Positions 25,221 to 34,432 of a stretch of 64,000 bases of DNA are shown piece by piece. Made by a program: the position numbers and the translations under genes. Position 1 is the stretch's first letter. Every line of letters begins with the position of its first letter. This DNA is from Stappia sp. BW2 (GTDB taxonomy: Bacteria > Pseudomonadota > Alphaproteobacteria > Rhizobiales > Stappiaceae), in assembly GCF_008107695.1 (NCBI RefSeq), contig NZ_VIRG01000049.1, positions 1-64,000 of the forward strand, written 5' to 3'. Below the pieces are notes generated by a model, which was given only the letters and a program-made list of their open reading frames with translations, did no database searches and was not told the origin of the DNA.

Positions 25221-27236
25221 TCAGCCGGCCAGACACTTGGCCTTGCGGGCAATCTCTTCTGTCGTGATGCCGAACTCCTCGTAGAGGCGTTCGGCCGGGG
25301 CTGAAGCTCCGAAACCACTCAAGCCGATGACATTGTCTTCACTGCCGACATAACGGGCCCAGCCAAGTTTTCCCGCGGCCTCGATGGCAATGCGCGGGGC
25401 GGTACCGAGAACGTCGGCGCGGTAGGCGTCCGGCTGTGCGTCGAACAGTTCCCACGACGGCATCGATACGACCGCAACGGCCAGTCCATCGGCTGCCAGG
25501 CCCTCGGCTGCCTCAACCGCCAGTGCGACTTCGGTTCCGGTCGCGATCAGCGTGATGTCGCGGCCTTCTCCGAACTGGCGGATGACATAGGCACCGCGTG
25601 CAGTCAGGTTTTCCTCTGTTCGCTCCAGGCGCAATTGCGGGACAGCCTGACGGGAAAGGGCCAGAAGGCTCGGCGCATTCATGGAGCGAATGGCACAGTC
25701 CCAGGCTTCCAGCGTTTCAACAGTGTCTGCCGGTCGGAACACTGTCAGGTTGGGGATTGCCCTCAGCGAGAGGAGATGCTCGACCGGCTGATGGGTTGGG
25801 CCGTCTTCGCCAAGACCGATGGAATCATGTGTCATGACATAGATGGAGCGCAGCCCCATCAGGGCCGAGAGGCGAATGGCGTTCCTTGCATAGTCGGAAA
25901 AGACAAGGAAAGTGCCGCCGTAGGGCAGAAAGCCGCCATGCAGCGCGAGACCGTTCATGGCTGCCGCCATGGCAAATTCACGAACTCCGTAACCGATATA
26001 ACGGCCGGACGCTTCGCGCGAAAACTGGCTGTTGACCGCAGGAACGCGGGTCAGGTTCGACCCGGTCAGATCGGCTGATCCCCCGATCATTTCCGGCAGG
26101 GCCGGGGTGACGGCCTCCAGGGCCATCTGGCTTGCCTTGCGGGTGGCGGCGGACCTGGGCTCTGAAAAGAGGCTGTCACGCGCACTGGAGACTGCTGCCT
26201 CATAGCCTGCTGGCAAGGTGCCGCTCACGCGTCGTTCGAACTCGCGGCGTTTGTCTTCAGGCGCAGCTGCTAGCCGGTCTTCCCAGGCCTTTCGGCTGTC
26301 CTGGCCAACTGTCCCGATCTTCTTCCAGCTTTCGGCGAGTTCATCCGGAATGGTGAAAGCAGGGGCCGTCCATCCGAGAGCCTTCTTGGTCGCGTGCGCT
26401 TCGTCCTTGCCAAGCGCCGCGCCATGTACACCGGCGGTGCCTGCCTTGTTGGGGGAGCCAAAGCCGATCACCGTTTTCAGGGCGATCATCGAGGGTGTGT
26501 CGGTGGCTGCCTTGGCTGCGGTCAGTGCGGCGTCGACTGCAGATCCGTCGTGTCCGTCGCACGTTTGCACATGCCAGCCACAGGCTGCGAAGCGGGCCGG
26601 AACATCCTCGGAAAAGGAAACGCTGGTTCGGCCGTCGATGGTGATGGAATTGTCGTCGTAGAGAACGATCAGTTTGCCAAGGCCCAGATGACCGGCAAGG
26701 CTGATCGCTTCCTGACCAATGCCTTCCTGAAGGCAGCCGTCACCGACGATCACATAAGTGTTGTGATCTACGAGTTCATCACCGAACTCATCTGCAAGAC
26801 GCCGTTCGGCCAAAGCCATGCCGACGGCGGTCGCAATGCCCTGGCCAAGAGGGCCAGTGGTGGTTTCGACGCCTTTGGCGTGACCATGCTCGGGATGACC
26901 TGCGGTTATCGAGCCCCACTGCCGGAAGTTTCGGATCTCCTCGATCGTCATGTCTTCATAGCCGCACAGGTGCAGCAGGCTGTAGAGGAGCATGGAGGCA
27001 TGACCGTTTGACAGCACAAAACGGTCCCTGTCCGGCCAGTCCGGTGTTTTCGCATCAAACTTCAGGTGTTTGCGAAACAGCACGGTCGCTGCATCCGCGA
27101 GACCCATGGGCGCGCCCGGATGTCCGGAAGCGGCTGCCTCGACGGCATCTATGGACAACGCCCGAATACAGTTGGCGAGTTTGAAATTTTCCGGGTCCAG
27201 GGCTGCTTTCGACGATAGAAATGTGTCTGTAGTCAT
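25221..27236 (-). CDS. tkt: Transketolase
   Basis: 671 residues from the ATG at 27236, 5 bp after GAGGAGG. The TPP motif VIVGDGCLQEGIGQEAISLAG...LYDDNSI is present near 155-190. HPEHGHAKGVETTTGPLGQG and the C-terminal SDYARNAIRLSALMGL and THDSIGLGEDGPTHQPVEH (catalytic Glu/His region) are intact. It transfers two-carbon units between ketose and aldose phosphates and so consumes or makes erythrose 4-phosphate. It is transcribed divergently from eryR across the operator at 27292, which suggests it is part of the erythritol response and not only housekeeping. Confidence 0.93.
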   Translation of the reverse strand: MTTDTFLSSKAALDPENFKLANCIRALSIDAVEAAASGHPGAPMGLADAATVLFRKHLKFDAKTPDWPDRDRFVLSNGHASMLLYSLLHLCGYEDMTIEEIRNFRQWGSITAGHPEHGHAKGVETTTGPLGQGIATAVGMALAERRLADEFGDELVDHNTYVIVGDGCLQEGIGQEAISLAGHLGLGKLIVLYDDNSITIDGRTSVSFSEDVPARFAACGWHVQTCDGHDGSAVDAALTAAKAATDTPSMIALKTVIGFGSPNKAGTAGVHGAALGKDEAHATKKALGWTAPAFTIPDELAESWKKIGTVGQDSRKAWEDRLAAAPEDKRREFERRVSGTLPAGYEAAVSSARDSLFSEPRSAATRKASQMALEAVTPALPEMIGGSADLTGSNLTRVPAVNSQFSREASGRYIGYGVREFAMAAAMNGLALHGGFLPYGGTFLVFSDYARNAIRLSALMGLRSIYVMTHDSIGLGEDGPTHQPVEHLLSLRAIPNLTVFRPADTVETLEAWDCAIRSMNAPSLLALSRQAVPQLRLERTEENLTARGAYVIRQFGEGRDITLIATGTEVALAVEAAEGLAADGLAVAVVSMPSWELFDAQPDAYRADVLGTAPRIAIEAAGKLGWARYVGSEDNVIGLSGFGASAPAERLYEEFGITTEEIARKAKCLAG

Positions 27237-27291
27237 GAGGTCCTCCTCTGCGCTTACGGCATAGGCGTAGCGGAGGATGTCACAAAAATAA

Positions 27292-27334
27292 ATCACAAAA
27301 TCACAAAATAACTTTGATTTTGTGATTTTGTGAT
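27292..27334. promoter_or_regulatory. Perfect 18-7-18 inverted repeat, probable EryR operator
   Basis: ATCACAAAATCACAAAAT (27292-27309) and its exact reverse complement (27317-27334) flank AACTTTG. Each arm is two TCACAAAA units, and a further TCACAAAAA lies at 27279-27287. DeoR-family proteins commonly bind such repeated octamers. It sits between the transketolase start and the eryR start, so it would control both directions. Confidence 0.75.
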
Positions 27335-27379
27335 GTTAAGTATCAAGCATCCGGTGAACACCGGACGAGGAGGATTTGC

Positions 27380-28144
27380 GTGAAACGCGAAGAACGAAGA
27401 CAGGCGATCATGGATCTGCTCGTGGAACACAGGGAAGTCGATCTCGACGACCTTGCGGAGCGATTTTCCGTCTCGAAAATGACAATTCACCGGGATCTGG
27501 ACGAGCTCGAACAGGCCGGCGTGCTGCGCAAGGTGCGCGGGGGTGCCACTGCGGATTCAGGAACGCAGTTCGAAAGCGACTTCCGCATCCGGGCCCGCCA
27601 GGACGCGGCCGCGAAGGAGCGGATGGCCCGTGCGGCGCTCGAGCTGATCGAACCCGGCATGACCGTGATGATCAACGACGGTTCGATGGCCGCAGTGCTC
27701 GGCTCAATGCTGCCGGAAAAGCGGCCGCTGACGGTCATCACCAACAACGCCGCCATTCTCGATGGTTTGCGGGATGAGCCCGGCATCACCCTTTTGGGCC
27801 TCGGCGGCGTCTATTCGGCCAAGTTCAACGGCTTTTTCGGCGTCGTTACCGAAGCGGCGCTGTCGCAGTTGCGCGCGGATATCGCTTTCGTGTCGACCCC
27901 GGCCGTAGCGGACCTGAAGGCCTTTCACATGGACGACAACGTCGTTCGTTCCAAGCAAAAGATGATGGGTGCTGTGTCTCGGTGCTGCCTGCTCGTCAAT
28001 CACACACGTTTCGGACGCACCGCACTTCATACCCTCGCCGATCTGGATCGGTTCGACTGGATCATCACGGATGACCAGCCGGCCGGAGATGCTGCGAAGG
28101 AAATCGAGGCTGCGGGGCTCAAGCTGATGATCGCAAAGGACTGA
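27380..28144 (+). CDS. eryR: DeoR-family regulator of the ery isomerase operon
   Basis: 254 residues from a GTG at 27380 with GAGGAGG upstream. The DeoR HTH is at the N-terminus (MKREERRQAIMDLLVEH; VDLDDLAERFSVSKMTIHRDL; LRKVRGGA at 50-57). The effector domain carries MTVMINDGSMAAVLG, LTVITNNAAILDGL and DNVVRSKQKMMGAVSRCCLLVNH. By analogy with rhizobial eryR-tpiB-rpiB and Brucella it regulates the genes behind it. The large palindrome just upstream makes autoregulation plausible. Its stop lies 4 bp before eryH. Confidence 0.87.
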   Translation: MKREERRQAIMDLLVEHREVDLDDLAERFSVSKMTIHRDLDELEQAGVLRKVRGGATADSGTQFESDFRIRARQDAAAKERMARAALELIEPGMTVMINDGSMAAVLGSMLPEKRPLTVITNNAAILDGLRDEPGITLLGLGGVYSAKFNGFFGVVTEAALSQLRADIAFVSTPAVADLKAFHMDDNVVRSKQKMMGAVSRCCLLVNHTRFGRTALHTLADLDRFDWIITDDQPAGDAAKEIEAAGLKLMIAKD

Positions 28145-28148
28145 GCGA

Positions 28149-28928
28149 ATGACTGCCCTCACCGGAAAATGGGTCGGTACGAGCTGGAAAATGAACAAGC
28201 TGCTGGCGGATGCCAGACGGTTTGCGGACGGGCTTGTCACGTCCGACGCGGATCGGGATCCCCGGATCCAGCGGTTTGTCATCCCTCCCTTCACCGCGGT
28301 GCGCGAAGTGAAGGCGATGCTCGCAGGCACATCGGTGAAGGTCGGCGCGCAGAATATGCACTGGGAAGATGCAGGCGCGTGGACGGGAGAAGTCTCGCCG
28401 CTCATGCTGACCGATTGTGGTCTCGACATTGTCGAACTTGGACATTCCGAACGGCGCAGTTTTTTCGGTGAAACCGATGAGACCGTCGGCCTGAAGACAG
28501 AAGCGGCCGTGCGTCACGGGCTCGTTCCGTTGATCTGCATCGGCGAAACGCTGGTGGAAAAAGAGGCCGGACAGGCACAGGCGGTGCTTGAGGCGCAGGT
28601 TCGCGCGGCTCTTGGCAATCTGTCCGATGGGCAGAAACAGGCCGAGATCCTGCTTGCCTATGAACCGGTCTGGGCAATCGGCGTCAATGGTGTGCCGGCA
28701 ACGTCGGACTATGCCGACGCTCGCCAGGCGGAGATCATTGCCGTTGCCGAGGACGTACTCAACCGGCGTATCCCCTGCCTCTATGGCGGGTCGGTCAATC
28801 CCGGAAACTGCGAAGAGCTCATTTCCTGTCCTCATGTGGACGGGCTGTTCATCGGGCGATCCGCCTGGGAAGTCGAGGGTTATCTCGACATTCTCGCCAG
28901 GTGCTCGTCGAAACTCGGAGAGGTTTGA
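28149..28928 (+). CDS. eryH: Triose-phosphate isomerase paralogue (L-3-tetrulose-4-phosphate isomerase)
   Basis: 259 residues. Catalytic residues of the TIM family are kept: K14 in SWKMNK, H99 in VELGHSERR and E172 in AYEPVWAIG, plus the phosphate loop [12 protein letters not shown]. The start GTSWKMNK differs from the usual GNWKMNG, where Asn helps bind triose phosphate, hinting at a larger substrate. In Brucella the homologue EryH (earlier TpiA2) acts on tetrulose 4-phosphate. Tightly packed between eryR and eryI. Confidence 0.88.
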   Translation: MTALTGKWVGTSWKMNKLLADARRFADGLVTSDADRDPRIQRFVIPPFTAVREVKAMLAGTSVKVGAQNMHWEDAGAWTGEVSPLMLTDCGLDIVELGHSERRSFFGETDETVGLKTEAAVRHGLVPLICIGETLVEKEAGQAQAVLEAQVRAALGNLSDGQKQAEILLAYEPVWAIGVNGVPATSDYADARQAEIIAVAEDVLNRRIPCLYGGSVNPGNCEELISCPHVDGLFIGRSAWEVEGYLDILARCSSKLGEV

Positions 28929-28929
28929 C

Positions 28930-29385
28930 ATGAAACTTGCAATTGCGGGCGACAGTGCAGGCGAGGGCCTTGCAAAACTGCTGGCGGACTACCTGAAGGA
29001 TCGTTTCGAGGTTGAGGAGATCTCCAGAACGCCCGAAGGGCCGGATGCGTTTTACGCCAATCTGTCCGAGCGTGTTGCCAGCCAGGTTATCTCTGGTGCC
29101 TACGACCGGGCGATCCTGGTTTGCGGAACCGGTATCGGTGTGTGCATTGCCGCCAACAAGGTGCCGGGCGTTCGCGCCGCACTGACCCACGACACCTACT
29201 CCGCCGAACGGGCAGCCCTTTCCAACAATGCCCAGATCATCACCATGGGTGCGCGCGTCGTGGGACCCGAACTCGCCAAATCCATCGCCGACGCCTTCCT
29301 GAAGGAAACATTCGACGTCAATGGCCGCTCTGCTAGCAATGTTGAAGCGATCAATGCCGTCGATTCGAAGTATCACGCGGTTTGA
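28930..29385 (+). CDS. eryI: RpiB-type isomerase (D-erythrulose-4-P / erythrose-4-P)
   Basis: 151 residues of the LacAB_rpiB family. The active-site Cys C65 lies in [16 protein letters not shown]-x-x-Y in [17 protein letters not shown], and ITMGARVVG follows. In Brucella EryI (RpiB) forms D-erythrose 4-phosphate, ending the erythritol-specific branch. The ATG at 28930 follows GGAGAGG. The stop overlaps a possible TTG of the next gene. Confidence 0.88.
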   Translation: MKLAIAGDSAGEGLAKLLADYLKDRFEVEEISRTPEGPDAFYANLSERVASQVISGAYDRAILVCGTGIGVCIAANKVPGVRAALTHDTYSAERAALSNNAQIITMGARVVGPELAKSIADAFLKETFDVNGRSASNVEAINAVDSKYHAV

Positions 29386-29417
29386 TCGAAATTGCTGACC
29401 TGAGGGACGATGGGACC

Positions 29418-30404
29418 ATGCTGAGACTGCCGAACGATACGGACGTAAAGGCCGAGACGCTGAAGGCGTATCTGGCAAGACAGCATGGGTCGAGAGATAC
29501 CGCAGCAGTCCTTCAAGCCATTGCGGATGCGACCGGCGTGCTGGCAGACAGGCTCGCCGCGGGTCGTTTGCCGGGTGACCCGGGCGAGGTCGTTGGCACA
29601 AATGAAAGCGGCGACAAGCAGAAGGCCCTCGATGTCGGTGCCCATCTTCACATGGTCGAGGTACTTCGGGCAGCAGGCGTCCGCCAGCTTCTTTCCGAAG
29701 AAGCCGAAGAAATCATTCTTCTAAATCCGGAAGGCACGCTCGACGTTGCCATCGACCCCATCGACGGGTCCGGCAGCATCGGCACGGGCGCACCGCTCGG
29801 GACGCTGTTCTCGATCCTGCCGGCGTCAGACCAGGGTTTCCTGTGCAAGGGCAGGACCGTCGTCGCGGCAGGATATGTCTCCTTCGGTCATTCCACTGAC
29901 CTGGGATTCAGTTTGGGCAACGGTCTTCACCTGGCTGTTTTCGACCGCGGCACGGGCGAATTCCGGATGCTGCGCGAGAACCATAAGGTACCGGCAAAAT
30001 CGCGAACATTGGCCTTCAACGCCTCCAACGCGCGGCACTGGCCGGATGCGGTCCGGCGGTTTTCCGATGACGTTTTGAAAGGCAAAGAGGGACGCCTGGG
30101 CGAAAACTACAACATGCGCTGGCTGGCGTCCGCTGTGGGGGAATTCCACCGGATCCTGCTTCAGGGCGGGTTGTTCTTCTATCCCGGCGACAGCCGACCC
30201 GGGTATGAAAACGGTCGCCTGCGTCTGATTTATGAAGCCGTGCCGATCGCGTTTCTGATTGAGCAGGGCGGCGGCAAGGCGACAGACGGGCAATCCCCTA
30301 TCTTGGACCTTCTGCCCAAGAGCCTGCACCAGAACATTCCGTTGATCTTCGGTTCACCCGAAAACGTCGACATGTTCATTACCTATTGCACGGACAACAC
30401 CTAA
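29418..30404 (+). CDS. Class I fructose/sedoheptulose-bisphosphatase
   Basis: 328 residues from the ATG at 29418, near GAGGGA; an upstream TTG at 29382 overlapping rpiB is less likely. Metal-site motifs are [22 protein letters not shown] and [19 protein letters not shown] (usually DPLDGSSNID), and [27 protein letters not shown] matches the C-terminal sugar-binding part (NMRY in most class I enzymes). It hydrolyses the 1-phosphate of fructose 1,6-bisphosphate, and bacterial homologues often also act on sedoheptulose 1,7-bisphosphate. Its place behind the erythrose-4-phosphate-forming enzymes favours the second use. Confidence 0.87.
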   Translation: MLRLPNDTDVKAETLKAYLARQHGSRDTAAVLQAIADATGVLADRLAAGRLPGDPGEVVGTNESGDKQKALDVGAHLHMVEVLRAAGVRQLLSEEAEEIILLNPEGTLDVAIDPIDGSGSIGTGAPLGTLFSILPASDQGFLCKGRTVVAAGYVSFGHSTDLGFSLGNGLHLAVFDRGTGEFRMLRENHKVPAKSRTLAFNASNARHWPDAVRRFSDDVLKGKEGRLGENYNMRWLASAVGEFHRILLQGGLFFYPGDSRPGYENGRLRLIYEAVPIAFLIEQGGGKATDGQSPILDLLPKSLHQNIPLIFGSPENVDMFITYCTDNT

Positions 30405-30414
30405 GGAGCTTTTG

Positions 30415-31452
30415 ATGGCCCGCATCACTTCGCGTCAGCTGCTGGATCATGCAGCTGACAACGGCTACGCTGTGCCTGCTTTCAACATTTCCAACATGGA
30501 ACAGGGCATGGCTGTCATGCGCGCCGCGGCAGAATGCGACGCGCCGGTCATCCTTCAGGCAAGCAGGGGGGCACGGACGTACGCCGGCGACAGGGTGCTT
30601 GCCCGTCTGATTGACGGTTTCGCCGAAACCTATCCCGATATTCCTGTCTGCATGCATCTGGACCACGGCAACAACCTGGCAACCTGCGTGACGGCTATCC
30701 AGCATGGTTTTACCTCCGTGATGATGGACGGGTCGCTGGAAGTGGATGGCAAGACGCCTGCGAACTATGCCTATAACGCGGGTATCACACGGCAGGTGGT
30801 GGACATGGCTCATGCAGCCGGTGTCTCGGTAGAAGGCGAACTTGGCGTGCTTGGGTCACTCGAAACCGGAATGGGCGATCAGGAAGACGGACATGGCGCG
30901 ACCGAAAAGTTGAGCGAAGACCAACTCCTGACCGACCCGGCAGAAGCTGAGCGCTTCGTCGCCGATACGGGAGTCGATGCGCTTGCCGTTGCCATGGGCA
31001 CCAGCCACGGCGCCTACAAGTTCACGCGCAAGCCGGATGGCAGCGTTCTGGCAATGAACGTGATCGAGGCCATTCACGCCCGTCTGCCGAACACGCACCT
31101 TGTCATGCACGGGTCGTCTTCGGTGCCGGAAGATCTCCAGGAAATCATCAATTCCTACGGAGGCGATATTCGCCGGACCTGGGGCGTTCCGGTCGAGGAA
31201 ATCCAACGCGGCATCAAGAGCGGCGTGCGCAAGGTGAACATCGATACCGACAACCGCCTGGCAATGACGGCAGCCGTGCGCAAGGCCCTGTCGAACGATC
31301 CGTCCGAATTCGATCCACGCAAATACCTGAAGCCTGCCATAGAGTTAATGGCGCAAGTGTGTCGCGACCGTTTCGAGGCCTTTGGAACTGCCGGACATGC
31401 CAGCCGAATCCGACCGCTACCGCTTGAAGCGATGGCGCGGCGCTACACCTAA
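30415..31452 (+). CDS. fba: Class II fructose/sedoheptulose-bisphosphate aldolase (Calvin-type)
   Basis: 345 residues from the ATG at 30415 (AAGGAGC upstream). Zn ligands are seen in [18 protein letters not shown] and [16 protein letters not shown] and [11 protein letters not shown] are also family signatures. The length and [19 protein letters not shown] place it with the CbbA subtype. It condenses dihydroxyacetone phosphate with glyceraldehyde 3-phosphate or erythrose 4-phosphate. As the last gene of the eryR operon it can consume the erythrose 4-phosphate made upstream. Confidence 0.9.
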   Translation: MARITSRQLLDHAADNGYAVPAFNISNMEQGMAVMRAAAECDAPVILQASRGARTYAGDRVLARLIDGFAETYPDIPVCMHLDHGNNLATCVTAIQHGFTSVMMDGSLEVDGKTPANYAYNAGITRQVVDMAHAAGVSVEGELGVLGSLETGMGDQEDGHGATEKLSEDQLLTDPAEAERFVADTGVDALAVAMGTSHGAYKFTRKPDGSVLAMNVIEAIHARLPNTHLVMHGSSSVPEDLQEIINSYGGDIRRTWGVPVEEIQRGIKSGVRKVNIDTDNRLAMTAAVRKALSNDPSEFDPRKYLKPAIELMAQVCRDRFEAFGTAGHASRIRPLPLEAMARRYT

Positions 31453-31488
31453 CAGGGTCGTGCGCTAAGGGGAGCAGTTTGATTGAGT

Positions 31489-31523
31489 GCCTGGCGGGAG
31501 CGCGCGAAGCGGTCCCGCCAGGC
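31489..31523. repeat. Strong inverted repeat between fba and the conjugation operon
   Basis: GCCTGGCGGG (31489-31498) and CCCGCCAGGC (31514-31523) form a perfect 10-bp stem around a 15-nt GC-rich loop. It lies at the convergence of fba and the relaxase gene, with no T-run. It may end both transcripts or belong to a recombination or transfer site at the boundary of the conjugative module. Confidence 0.5.
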
Positions 31524-31573
31524 AAGCGGCCGCACTAGGTGGGGGTTGCGGTCGTAATGGGAAAGGATTGCGT

Positions 31574-32641
31574 TCACCGCGACATCCTTTTCGATTTCCG
31601 GGACCTGATTTGACGGGTGCGGATTTTTTGCGGGGTCTGTCCGCTGATGATCTGCAGATATGATTTCTGCAACTCGAGCGCTTCGCGGGCTTCGGCATCG
31701 ACACCGGCCTGTTGCTCCAGAAACCGGCGCCAGGACACCCGCTTGCCGGCCAGACCTCCGGTCATGCGTTTCCAGGCGGGATGTCGTTCGAGGCGTGGAT
31801 CGAGCGGACGGCGGCGGTATTTGGTTTTAGGCTTTGTCCGATCAAATAGCCGGTCCTGTTTGCAATAAGGGCCGTACTTGTCTTCAAGGTTCTTTTTCGA
31901 AAACAGCCGATCAACGGCGCTGGCTTTTTCCATGGTGCCGGTGCCGATGTCGCGGAACACGAACCCGGCTCCGCGCCTGCGAAGTTCGACGCCGTAGAGG
32001 GCAAAGCCCTCATGCAATTCTTCCCAGGATCCCGCATCACGATGGATCGTGAGCAGCTCGCTCTTGTGGTCTTTGAGAAATCCGGAAAAGGATTGCTCCC
32101 ACGAGTTTGCTTCCTTGTCCCGGGCCTTCCGGTTTTCACGCTCATTATCCTGTCCGCGGCCCTGGACCACTTCCAGTCCGTGTTTCTTTTCCAGCTCGGC
32201 CGCGGTCTTCTGCAAGATCTGGAAATCGCGAAACGGGGTATGCATCCGGAAGGTTTCCGGATGCACAAGATTGAACTGGATATGCATGTGGAAGTTTTCA
32301 GTATTGATGTGGGTGCCGACCACGCGCTGATGATCTTCCAGTCCGAGCGCTTTGGCGAACTCAGTCTCAATGTCCTTCAGAACATCGATGTCGGGCTTTT
32401 CGCCTTCGGCAAATGACACCACCAGGTGGTAATTCGGATCTGACTTGCTGCGAGAATTCAAGGCCTGCGTCGCGCGGATCTCCGCGATGGCCGTGTCTAG
32501 GTCATCGATGCCGTCGCCGGCCTTGCAGTTGGAAAGCCAGAACTGATCGAGCTTTTCGCCCTTCTCCTTTGCTCCGGCTATGTATTTCGCGAGGGCTTTG
32601 GCGCTGGAACATTTCTTGAGAGACGTCTTCTTGGCAATCAC
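31574..32641 (-). CDS. MOBP-type relaxase (short)
   Basis: 355 residues. The three-histidine metal motif is H111-INTENF-H118-M-H120 (HINTENFHMHIQFN), followed by VHPETFRMHTPFRDFQILQ as in RP4 TraI/VirD2-type relaxases. The likely nicking tyrosine is Y20 (AKALAKYIAGAK). The C-terminal part is basic and short, with no helicase or primase domain; a primase-like protein is encoded separately upstream. Its start overlaps the accessory gene by 4 bp. It would nick oriT and pilot the strand to VirD4. Confidence 0.85.
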   Translation of the reverse strand: MIAKKTSLKKCSSAKALAKYIAGAKEKGEKLDQFWLSNCKAGDGIDDLDTAIAEIRATQALNSRSKSDPNYHLVVSFAEGEKPDIDVLKDIETEFAKALGLEDHQRVVGTHINTENFHMHIQFNLVHPETFRMHTPFRDFQILQKTAAELEKKHGLEVVQGRGQDNERENRKARDKEANSWEQSFSGFLKDHKSELLTIHRDAGSWEELHEGFALYGVELRRRGAGFVFRDIGTGTMEKASAVDRLFSKKNLEDKYGPYCKQDRLFDRTKPKTKYRRRPLDPRLERHPAWKRMTGGLAGKRVSWRRFLEQQAGVDAEAREALELQKSYLQIISGQTPQKIRTRQIRSRKSKRMSR

Positions 32642-32970
32642 GGCTTTAGATCCGCAATCCGAGCCTTGATCTGGCTCTGTGTCTGACGAACGTCGCGCAG
32701 AAGCGACTGCATCTGTCGAACCATATGGCCGTCCGCAGTCTCATTCATGCCCTTCAGCAACAGGTTGCCCAAGCGCGCCTGGTCTGCGTTGATTTCCAGG
32801 AGACGCAAGATCGCCTGATCCAGCGACTTATCCGGAAACTTCCCGCTTTCCAGAACACGTTCGACAACGCGCGAAGCAGAAAGCTTCGTGCGTTTCGCAT
32901 GGGTCATGATGCTCTCGTGGAGATCCGGGTTGAGGTAAGTAATGAGCTGGATTCGCCGGGGCTTTTTCAC
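32638..32970 (-). CDS. Ribbon-helix-helix mobilisation accessory protein (MobC/TraJ-like)
   Basis: 110 residues. RIQLITYLNPDLHESIMTHAKRTKLSASRVVERVL is a ribbon-helix-helix region, followed by a helical tail (HMVRQMQSLLRDVRQTQSQI). Such small proteins bind oriT next to the relaxase and help form the relaxosome. It overlaps both neighbours by 4 bp, giving a mobC-mobA arrangement. Confidence 0.75.
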   Translation of the reverse strand: MKKPRRIQLITYLNPDLHESIMTHAKRTKLSASRVVERVLESGKFPDKSLDQAILRLLEINADQARLGNLLLKGMNETADGHMVRQMQSLLRDVRQTQSQIKARIADLKP

Positions 32971-34178
32971 CGGCTCATCTCCAGCTCACGGCCCAAACCT
33001 TGGTCCTTGACTAAACTGCGGGCATGCTCCCTCTGCATTTGCACAAAGGAATCTCGCAGCGCCGTAAGCAGGCCTTTTTCACCGCGGATCTGTTTCAGGT
33101 CGTTCCAGTCAGTTGCCCCGCGCTCCCTTTCGGCTGGCGTAAAACTCGGAGCCAGCACCTTGCCGCCAACCGCCTCGGCGGCGCGCTGCGCGCACTTCAG
33201 GCCCTTGTTGGGCAGGGGCGGATTTCTGTTCGGCAAATGATGATCGTCATCGGCTGAGATCAGAAGATTTGCTTTCGGGAACTTCTCTCGAACGGCCTTC
33301 GCGGTGGCAACAAGGTTGTCACCATCAAAGGCAACGGCGGTCGGCAGATTGGTCGCCTTATGAACATCCGCACCGGTTGCGTAGCCCTCGCCGATTATGA
33401 TGGTCAGTTTGTCGCCTTTGTCTCGGCCGTTTTCCAGATCCTTGCTCGGGTCAATCGTGTGAAAGAGCCCTTCTTTTCGGCCATGCTTCAGGTAGATTTT
33501 TTCATCGCCGACAAACTGCAGGGACCAGATGCGGCCGTTTTCGTCGCGCAGCGGCACGACCATGCGACCATCGTCGGCCACCTTCACGCCATAGCCGCGA
33601 ACGTTCTTCCGGGCGAGGTAAGGGCAATTTTCGGGGGTGGCCCAGGACTTCAGGTTCGTCCAGATTCCAAAGGCCCGTTTGGCTGTTGCTTCCTGTTCGG
33701 TGACCCTCACGCGCTCGCGGTTCTCGCGGTTCTGCGCGGCTTCGGCGACAAGGCGTTGCTTTTCTTGCTGTGTCAGGCCGTCCCCTTTGGAGATCCACTG
33801 CAAGGGTACATCGTCGCCCTTGAAGTTCTTGAACTGGCCGTTCGGAACACCATCCAGAAAACCGCGATAGCTGGCGTTGGTTTCCTTGCCATCGCCGGTG
33901 AGCGCAATGCGGTGCCATTTCCCGTCCATTTCCGGAAGACCCTGCAACTCCGCGCCGTTTTCGCGCAGGAACTTGCCGAAGGCAGTGCGCGGATCCTCGC
34001 GGGGGTGCTCCTGCTGGTTTTCCGGAAGGAACTGTTTCAGCCCCTCCGGAACCTCTGTGCCTTTTGCGAACCAGGCCTTGGCCTTCTTGTCCCAGATAGC
34101 ACCGGCTTCATCTGCGACCGTGCGCTGCTCATAGGGAACGGCCAGGTAGGTTTTTTGAATGGGTTGTTTGTCAGCCAT
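32967..34178 (-). CDS. DUF5710/Toprim plasmid primase-like protein (TraC-type)
   Basis: 403 residues. The N-terminus KTYLAVPYEQRTVADEAGAIWDKKAKAWFA is the DUF5710 module found in plasmid TraC-like proteins. A middle region (CPYLARKNVRGYGVKVADDGRMVVPLRDENGRI) precedes a Toprim fold, with the acidic residues in IIIGEGYATG, AFDGDN and LLISADDDH. It is probably a primase delivered or used during conjugation to prime the transferred strand. It lacks the extra antirestriction/peptidase domains of longer TraC proteins. Part of the conjugation operon. Confidence 0.8.
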   Translation of the reverse strand: MADKQPIQKTYLAVPYEQRTVADEAGAIWDKKAKAWFAKGTEVPEGLKQFLPENQQEHPREDPRTAFGKFLRENGAELQGLPEMDGKWHRIALTGDGKETNASYRGFLDGVPNGQFKNFKGDDVPLQWISKGDGLTQQEKQRLVAEAAQNRENRERVRVTEQEATAKRAFGIWTNLKSWATPENCPYLARKNVRGYGVKVADDGRMVVPLRDENGRIWSLQFVGDEKIYLKHGRKEGLFHTIDPSKDLENGRDKGDKLTIIIGEGYATGADVHKATNLPTAVAFDGDNLVATAKAVREKFPKANLLISADDDHHLPNRNPPLPNKGLKCAQRAAEAVGGKVLAPSFTPAERERGATDWNDLKQIRGEKGLLTALRDSFVQMQREHARSLVKDQGLGRELEMSR

Positions 34179-34231
34179 GGCGAAAAACTCCTTGAACGAA
34201 AGCGGGGAAGAAACTTGATGTGCTGTGGCGG

Positions 34232-34432
34232 TCAGTCGAGGAACACGCCATCGACCTCGGTAGGGCCGGCATAGGCGCTGGTGTCTTTCGGCCAGAGCTC
34301 AACGCCATCGGTATTGATGACCGTGATGTTGCGAAGCGGGGAATTGTCGGTGAGGTAGCCACCGACGATGTCGATATCGCCAAACTCCTCGTGGATCTTG
34401 AGAAGGATCTGGACTGCTCTGCTGATCTTCAT
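34232..34432 (-). CDS. Small T4SS-operon protein, 66 residues
   Basis: MKISRAVQILLKIHEEFGDI starts at 34432 and overlaps the virD4 stop (ATGA). It continues DIVGGYLTDNSPLRNITVIN and ends at 34232. The protein is acidic with a mixed alpha/beta pattern. The function was not recognised; coupling to virD4 argues that it is real. Confidence 0.65.
   Translation of the reverse strand: MKISRAVQILLKIHEEFGDIDIVGGYLTDNSPLRNITVINTDGVELWPKDTSAYAGPTEVDGVFLD

Noticed and set aside
27279..27334. CRISPR-like or iteron array (TCACAAAA repeats)
   Set aside because: The units form one perfect palindrome in a divergent promoter, without spacers or a replication gene; an operator explains them better.
31489..31523. 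Classical rho-independent terminator after fba
   Set aside because: The stem is strong, but no T-run follows on either strand and the loop is long, so only an inverted repeat is reported.
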